Positions 9,601 through 10,891 of a stretch of 10,891 bases of DNA are shown here, in pieces. The number at the start of each line of letters is the position of its first letter. Within the stretch, counting starts at the first letter, position 1. The DNA is from Phoronis ovalis. Taxonomy: Eukaryota; Phoronida; Phoronidae. The stretch covers positions 1 through 10,891 of the forward strand of contig JAOXYB010058724.1 of the NCBI GenBank assembly GCA_028565635.1, in the 5' to 3' direction. Both the position numbers and the translations under genes were made by a program. Below the pieces are notes generated by a model. It saw only the letters and a program-made list of their open reading frames with translations, was not told where the DNA came from and did no database searches.

Positions 9601-10551
9601 TAGTGTGACAAAGACCACCAGAGGTCGCCAGTACTGACAAAAGTTTGATTTGTAAGCTTTGCTTTCTAAAATGAATTTACAGTAGTTATAAAAATCCATA
9701 AATGCTGATGATTTGTGACACAAGACAAAATAAATGTAAACTGTGTGAGACTAACCTGATCTGGTTGATTCAAATGCTGTAATATTCCATTAATACATTT
9801 CTTCTTAAACTCCCTGTAAACAAGTAAAAGTCATGGCCTTTTTGCATGATTGCTCTTGTGTAGCCAATGATCAAAACCAGTCAAGAATATTTAACTGAAC
9901 CAGATACTTTGTGAAACATGATCTTGAAAAAAGCACTTACACCACTTTATTTCTCATATAAATAGTGTTTTAGTAACTGGGTGCTTATCATGGTGAATTA
10001 GTGTTCACTGTGTATGGTGAATTAGTGCTCAAAAAAATATTTAATAACCAATTCTCATCACAGCATATATCATTGAATACACGGTATTGTCATATGATTA
10101 CTTGTCCTTTGTAACAGAATTAAGGCAGAAAACTAAGCTAATCAAATTAAGATGTTGCAAATTTGAGTGAGACATGTTTTTCAACTTGGAAACCTACAGT
10201 AAAAGTCCAGGAGCTATCTTTTTACCAGGGTAGATAAGTTACATGCCATCAGATGGCAAAATGATAATCTGCCAAGATTTCTGTCACTTCAGCCACAAAT
10301 ATGAGGGTAAAGTTGAAGGTTTCTGTTGAGTGTAGCTCTAAAATGTTATAAAATGTGTATGGTGATAACTTTGGAAAGTTTTTTGAAGGACCCTTTTAAG
10401 TAAATATTTCCTACCGGTCATTTGGGAAAAGTTGTCTAAGAGTCACAGCACACACAGCTGCATATGAATAGAGCCCAACATCACTGAGAACTTGCCAAAG
10501 GACAGGAGCCTCTTTCTTGTTAATCTTGGATACAGCTTTCTCAGAGGACAT
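308..10551 (-). CDS. TMCO4: TMCO4 homologue (DUF726 family), 13 coding exons, whole gene span
   Basis: Coding parts, in transcript order: 10551-10415, 9813-9756, 9343-9193, 8948-8816, 6429-6332, 5865-5722, 5275-5156, 4574-4413, 4034-3898, 3322-3238, 2801-2684, 2084-1967, 676-308. They sum to 1830 nt with all phases agreeing (609 aa plus TGA); as I recall, human TMCO4 is about 630 aa. Seen order: helical N-terminus (1-135), charged coiled coil (about 136-177), Gly/Ala-rich membrane segment (178-241), then an alpha/beta-hydrolase-like core with GFSLG (Ser391), SDWLL (Asp450) and VNGH (His491), and a polar tail (about 510-609). Family knowledge: TMCO4 is a membrane protein with DUF726 (PF05277), and the yeast relative Mil1 is a putative lipase that binds the AP-1 adaptor. 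Lipase or esterase activity here is inferred; the substrate is unknown. Every junction is GT..AG. The start codon is the least certain point. Confidence 0.95.
677..1966 (-). other. Intron 12 (1290 bp), contains a MITE-like element
   Basis: GTGAGT donor and attttag acceptor. It has no coding frame of interest. It holds the inverted-repeat-bounded element at 743-1280 and two C-rich tracts (tgca followed by seven C at 1332-1342, and by six C at 1697-1706). The C tracts become G-runs in the transcript. The rest is A+T-rich sequence without visible structure. Confidence 0.9.
743..1280. mobile_element. Putative MITE with terminal inverted repeats, TA target
   Basis: The left end at 743-759 (tatcccactctcccttg) and right end at 1265-1280 (caaggagagtgggata) are inverted copies differing by one C. 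Weaker similarity continues inward (ACACT and ATC shared). TA flanks the tccca..tggga ends on both sides, as in Tc1/mariner-type or similar insertions. There is no transposase, so it would be non-autonomous. The family was not recognised. Confidence 0.55.
1967..2084 (-). CDS. TMCO4: TMCO4 coding exon 12 (residues 448-487, candidate acid residue)
   Basis: Encodes R-SDWLLKFLYRTASVQFSIAGLSPV then RRMLNIDLTDV. The human counterpart has GDWLLSFVYRTSS and NVDLTSV. Asp450 sits just after a strand, the usual place of the acid in an alpha/beta-hydrolase triad (inference). The acceptor is atttttcag and the donor GATGTG|GTGAGT (phase 0). Confidence 0.94.
2085..2683 (-). other. Intron 11 (599 bp)
   Basis: GTATAT donor and ttcag acceptor. 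It is A+T-rich. The only structure noted is a two-copy tandem repeat of 13 bp (acacccagaaaac) at 2323-2348. A plus-strand open frame that overlaps exon 12 runs into this intron and is not considered real. Confidence 0.9.
2323..2348. repeat. Tandem duplication, 13-bp unit x2
   Basis: The unit acacccagaaaac occurs at 2323-2335 and again, identical, at 2336-2348. It is probably a slippage duplication inside intron 11. Confidence 0.85.
2684..2801 (-). CDS. TMCO4: TMCO4 coding exon 11 (residues 409-448)
   Basis: Encodes GGEGIIEDVILLGAPVSGSPKEWEPLSKVVAGKVINGYCR. VILLGAP is the strand after the nucleophile helix, and KVINGYC is the strand that leads to the acid residue in exon 12. The acceptor is tggtttcag and the donor TGCAG|GTATAT (phase 2). 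Confidence 0.95.
2802..3237 (-). other. Intron 10 (436 bp)
   Basis: GTAAAT donor and ggtttcag acceptor. No repeat, RNA gene or coding segment was seen. Confidence 0.9.
3238..3322 (-). CDS. TMCO4: TMCO4 coding exon 10 (residues 381-409, GFSLG nucleophile elbow)
   Basis: Encodes GKRPVTLIGFSLGARLIFYALKEMASRK. Residues 389-393 form the GxSxG motif of alpha/beta hydrolases, making Ser391 the candidate nucleophile. The preceding strand (PVTLI) and following helix (ARLIFYALKEM) have the expected shape. The acceptor is attacttag and the donor AAAG|GTAAAT (phase 1). Confidence 0.96.
3323..3897 (-). other. Intron 9 (575 bp)
   Basis: GTAAGA donor and acttag acceptor. It contains the 17-bp-period direct repeat at 3837-3867 close to the donor and an A/T-only tract near 3777-3800. 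Nothing else was recognised. Confidence 0.9.
3837..3867. repeat. Direct repeat, 14-bp core, period 17
   Basis: aaattattaacccg occurs at 3837-3850 and 3854-3867. It lies 30-60 nt downstream of the exon 9 donor in the transcript. Confidence 0.85.
3898..4034 (-). CDS. TMCO4: TMCO4 coding exon 9 (residues 335-380)
   Basis: Encodes GLLAALTWPVALISASSVIDNPWSVCIERS and then a helix ending AEVLLSKQQ. The core AALTWP..VIDNPW is nearly invariant in TMCO4/DUF726 proteins. The acceptor is ttttcccag and the donor CAGCAA|GTAAGA (phase 0). The helix leads directly into the strand and nucleophile elbow in exon 10. Confidence 0.96.
4035..4412 (-). other. Intron 8 (378 bp)
   Basis: GTTAGC donor and tcccag acceptor. 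It is A/T-rich with short A-runs and T-runs. Two short plus-strand open frames here have no recognisable content. Confidence 0.9.
4413..4574 (-). CDS. TMCO4: TMCO4 coding exon 8 (residues 281-335)
   Basis: Encodes DFTAPWMCLANSKEQYCLMYESKYLEDLG and a following helix ending TETLRTTVLSG. The human counterpart has APWAALARSREQYCLAWEAKYLMELG. The acceptor ends in AAG (atttttcaag), a less favoured trinucleotide, but it has a good pyrimidine tract and gives the only frame that joins both neighbours. The donor is CCG|GTTAGC. It is phase 1 at both ends. Confidence 0.95.
4575..5155 (-). other. Intron 7 (581 bp), strand-skewed G-rich patch
   Basis: GTACCA donor and ttcaag acceptor. Between about 4894 and 5040 the plus strand has repeated G-runs (at about 4916, 4960 and 4991), so the transcript is C-rich there. 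A minus-strand open frame at 4521-4892 is exon 8 read backwards through its acceptor into this intron, and its intron part has no family resemblance. Confidence 0.88.
5156..5275 (-). CDS. TMCO4: TMCO4 coding exon 7 (residues 241-281)
   Basis: Encodes GYKMNKRVGGLSEFQFLQL then GHQLHITVAVSGWLSYGKQ, matching the human GYKMKKRVGAIEEFTFLPL and QLHITIAVTGWLASGK. This is the first beta-strand region of the hydrolase-like core; the GWL motif follows the hydrophobic strand. The acceptor is cacatcag and the donor CAAG|GTACCA. Bases 5195-5216, inside the exon, are copied exactly in the preceding intron. Confidence 0.96.
5195..5216. repeat. 22-bp dispersed repeat, exonic copy (exon 7)
   Basis: Identical to 5336-5357 over 22 bases, and the flanking base differs at both ends. 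On the minus strand it covers part of the PGHQLHI codons, so this is the functional and presumably original copy. Confidence 0.9.
5276..5721 (-). other. Intron 6 (446 bp), carries a copy of exon 7 sequence
   Basis: GTAAGG donor and catcag acceptor. It holds a 22-bp exact copy of part of exon 7 at 5336-5357, followed in the transcript by an A-rich tract (5319-5333 read on the minus strand). The rest is A+T-rich without features. Confidence 0.9.
5336..5357. repeat. 22-bp dispersed repeat, intronic copy
   Basis: Exact copy of 5195-5216, in the same orientation, 141 bp away in intron 6. The similarity stops abruptly on both sides. On the minus strand it is followed by GC, AAAAA, G and nine A. 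Confidence 0.9.
5722..5865 (-). CDS. TMCO4: TMCO4 coding exon 6 (residues 193-241, Gly/Ala-rich membrane segment)
   Basis: Encodes a continuous Gly/Ala/Val/Ile run with GGLAAPLVAAGAG, GGAGAAALGS and FGVAGAGLAG and no charged residue. It is one of the best-conserved TMCO4 blocks and is long enough for two membrane passes or a hairpin together with the end of exon 5. The acceptor is tgttgtag and the donor GCAG|GTAAGG. It is 144 nt long and phase 1 at both ends, so skipping it would keep the frame. Confidence 0.96.
5866..6331 (-). other. Intron 5 (466 bp), mostly a MITE-like insertion
   Basis: GTCTGT donor and gttgtag acceptor. About two thirds of the intron is the inverted-repeat element at 6004-6307. 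The remainder near the acceptor is plain A+T-rich sequence. A minus-strand open frame at 5967-6152 lies in the element and encodes nothing recognisable. Confidence 0.9.
6004..6307. mobile_element. Putative MITE with 12-bp TIRs and 7-bp flanking repeat
   Basis: The inverted repeats gtgtttcttagt (6009-6020) and actaagaaacac (6288-6299) match perfectly. The direct repeat tcgagta flanks them at 5997-6003 and 6308-6314 and could be a target-site duplication. The outermost 5-8 bases (cacgg, and the tcccgggg side) match only partly, so exact ends are uncertain. Internally it has many GGTA/GGGTA-like words on the minus strand (ggggatgtgccggtgg near its start). From memory this resembles short elements abundant in marine invertebrate genomes. 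It has no transposase. Confidence 0.65.
6332..6429 (-). CDS. TMCO4: TMCO4 coding exon 5 (residues 160-193)
   Basis: Encodes EEEKLERKKRERNRKIKR, the basic end of the coiled coil, then AALIGLATVGGGTLIG, the start of the membrane segment. The human protein has a near-identical LIGLATVGGGTVIG after a Lys/Arg-rich run. The acceptor is gtatttcag. The donor is ATAG|GTCTGT, the weakest-looking donor of the gene. A MITE-like insertion begins about 17 nt downstream of it in the transcript. The basic cluster beside the hydrophobic segment would favour a cytosolic N-terminus (inference). Confidence 0.93.
7661..7692. repeat. Direct repeat, 15-bp core, period 17
   Basis: actacacaaataatt occurs at 7661-7675 and 7678-7692, identical. 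Confidence 0.87.
8021..8120. repeat. Nested fold-back (inverted and direct) repeat cluster
   Basis: 8021-8042 pairs with 8075-8096 over 22 bp with a single T:G wobble on the plus strand (A:C mismatch on the minus strand). 8050-8072 is a direct copy of 8021-8043 with three differences. actgttgatgca (8065-8076) pairs perfectly with tgcatcaacagt (8109-8120). 8071-8085 pairs with 8100-8114 with one mismatch. Confidence 0.85.
8816..8948 (-). CDS. TMCO4: TMCO4 coding exon 4 (residues 116-160, start of coiled coil)
   Basis: Encodes GVYDARMRVVILYISCLL followed by a very acidic and basic stretch with EAVEESVVEKLKEEDHVPTE. It matches the human pattern HYDARARVLVCHMTSLL followed by its coiled coil. The acceptor is gttttag and the donor ACAGA|GTAAGA (phase 2). 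If the intron were retained, the frame would stop at once (GAG TAA across the donor), giving a product of about 160 residues that lacks the membrane and hydrolase parts. Confidence 0.93.
8949..9192 (-). other. Intron 3 (244 bp)
   Basis: GTAAAT donor and tgttttag acceptor. It is the shortest intron, and no internal structure was seen. Confidence 0.9.
9193..9343 (-). CDS. TMCO4: TMCO4 coding exon 3 (residues 66-116)
   Basis: Encodes VKSSILAVCGEESGLECG then a helix-rich stretch ending IIIIPADLISYALTDG. The end corresponds to the human segment VITQDLLSFSLKDG. The acceptor is tattctag and the donor GATG|GTAAAT (phase 1). A 9-bp inverted repeat lies 20-46 nt upstream of the acceptor in the transcript (see findings). 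Confidence 0.92.
9344..9755 (-). other. Intron 2 (412 bp)
   Basis: GTTAGT donor and tattctag acceptor. The only notable element is the perfect 9-bp inverted repeat at 9363-9389, close to the acceptor. Confidence 0.9.
9363..9389. repeat. Perfect 9-bp inverted repeat with 9-nt loop
   Basis: aatgattag (9363-9371) and ctaatcatt (9381-9389) are exact complements. In the transcript the hairpin occupies about 20-46 nt before the exon 3 acceptor. Confidence 0.85.
9756..9813 (-). CDS. TMCO4: TMCO4 coding exon 2 (residues 46-65)
   Basis: A 58-nt micro-exon reading R-EFKKKCINGILQHLNQPDQ, an amphipathic helix continuing the N-terminal domain. The acceptor is cttgtttacag and the donor CAG|GTTAGT. Phase 2 in and phase 0 out match both neighbours, which is the main support because the segment is short and poorly conserved. 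Confidence 0.88.
9814..10414 (-). other. Intron 1 (601 bp)
   Basis: GTAGGA donor and tttacag acceptor. It contains the 24-bp-period tandem duplication near 9990-10030 and otherwise shows nothing recognisable. Confidence 0.88.
9990..10029. repeat. Tandem duplication, period 24
   Basis: atggtgaattagtg starts at 9990 and again at 10014, and the similarity continues as gttc versus gctc. It is a recent-looking local duplication in intron 1. Confidence 0.8.
10415..10551 (-). CDS. TMCO4: TMCO4 coding exon 1 (residues 1-46, probable start)
   Basis: Begins MSSEKAVSK and contains LSDVGLYSYAAVCAVTLRQLFP, which resembles the human TMCO4 stretch around FAYAALCGISLSQLFP near its N-terminus. The ATG at 10551-10549 is chosen because it lies a sensible distance before that block. 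A good acceptor (tttttattgcag) ends at 10566, so the exon probably starts at 10565 with 14 nt of 5' UTR and at least one leader exon lies upstream. Without that splice, the same frame meets TAA about 13 codons upstream, again leaving this ATG as the first in-frame Met. The donor is CG|GTAGGA (phase 2). A longer N-terminus from an unseen upstream exon is possible. Confidence 0.85.
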
Positions 10552-10565
10552 AATGCATAACAAAT

Positions 10566-10891
10566 CTGCAATAAAAATGATAACATATATTTAGATACAA
10601 CTTTAAACTGATTCCTTGTTTATTTTATAGCGAAAACTACTAATTATGAAGAAAATGATTGCATACAGAAACATACTTCTTGTAAACTGTAAGCGACAAC
10701 TAGTTTAACTTTTAAAGATCGGATGACAAGCATACTTGTTCATTTGAGCATTTAAAAATAGCAGAGTATGCACAAAAAATCATTAATCAAACAAATTAAA
10801 TGTGATGAACACTAACCCACACCAAAACCGATGGCCTATTAGGCCATCCAGAAGCCTTCGATAACCCTTCAAGACAGCACCTAACCCCTCG
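10566..10891 (-). other. Upstream flank: 5' intron or promoter region of TMCO4
   Basis: The end next to exon 1 is a convincing acceptor (pyrimidine tract plus tgcag), so this is probably an intron with a leader exon further up. The last 80 bases (10810-10891) are noticeably less A+T-rich and include a palindrome. They could hold a leader exon or core promoter, but no open frame, TATA box or initiator can be argued. Confidence 0.5.
10830..10848. repeat. Perfect 19-bp palindrome
   Basis: gatggccta and taggccatc are exact complements separated by one base. GGCC, five bases, GGCC is contained at 10833-10845. Confidence 0.85.

Noticed and set aside
1-10891. CRISPR array, operon, phage or other prokaryotic system
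   Set aside because: No regularly spaced repeats, Shine-Dalgarno sites or compact genes are present. The only gene is intron-split and of a metazoan family.

Overview
The window is animal nuclear DNA. It carries one intron-split gene on the minus strand that fills almost the whole span. Thirteen coding pieces, all bounded by GT..AG introns, join into one frame of 1830 bases (609 residues plus TGA). The product is recognisable along its length as TMCO4 (transmembrane and coiled-coil domain-containing protein 4), of the DUF726 alpha/beta-hydrolase-like family. The strongly A+T-rich introns (mostly about 250-600 bp, longest 2.4 kb), the small exons and the lineage-neutral protein suggest an invertebrate metazoan. 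I cannot name the phylum; a sponge, cnidarian or mollusc would all fit. There is no prokaryotic gene organisation, CRISPR array, operon, tRNA or rRNA.

Layout, in transcript order (high to low coordinates). 10566-10891 is upstream flank or a 5' intron and holds a perfect 19-bp palindrome. Exon 1 (with the likely ATG at 10551) to exon 4 encode the helical N-terminal domain and the start of a charged coiled coil. A 2.4-kb intron with a fold-back repeat cluster follows. Exons 5-6 encode the basic end of the coiled coil and a long Gly/Ala-rich membrane segment. Exons 7-9 encode the most conserved DUF726 block (GWLS, APW, EQYCL, VIDNPW). Exon 10 carries the GFSLG nucleophile elbow, exon 11 VILLGAPV, exon 12 the candidate acid (SDWLL) and exon 13 the candidate His (VNGH) plus a hydrophilic, probably disordered tail. 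The stop is at 308-310, and 1-307 is 3' UTR and flank.

I found no new multi-gene system. The second-look items are in the introns and exon structure. They are two MITE-like elements with terminal inverted repeats (743-1280 and about 6004-6307, the second beside a weak 5' splice site), a 22-bp exact copy of exon 7 sequence beside an A-rich tract in the preceding intron, and a nested fold-back at 8021-8120. Others are a hairpin over the probable branch-point zone before exon 3, and a phase-symmetric exon that alone encodes most of the membrane segment. All exon coordinates come from reading splice junctions by eye and from remembered resemblance to human TMCO4; no alignment was run.
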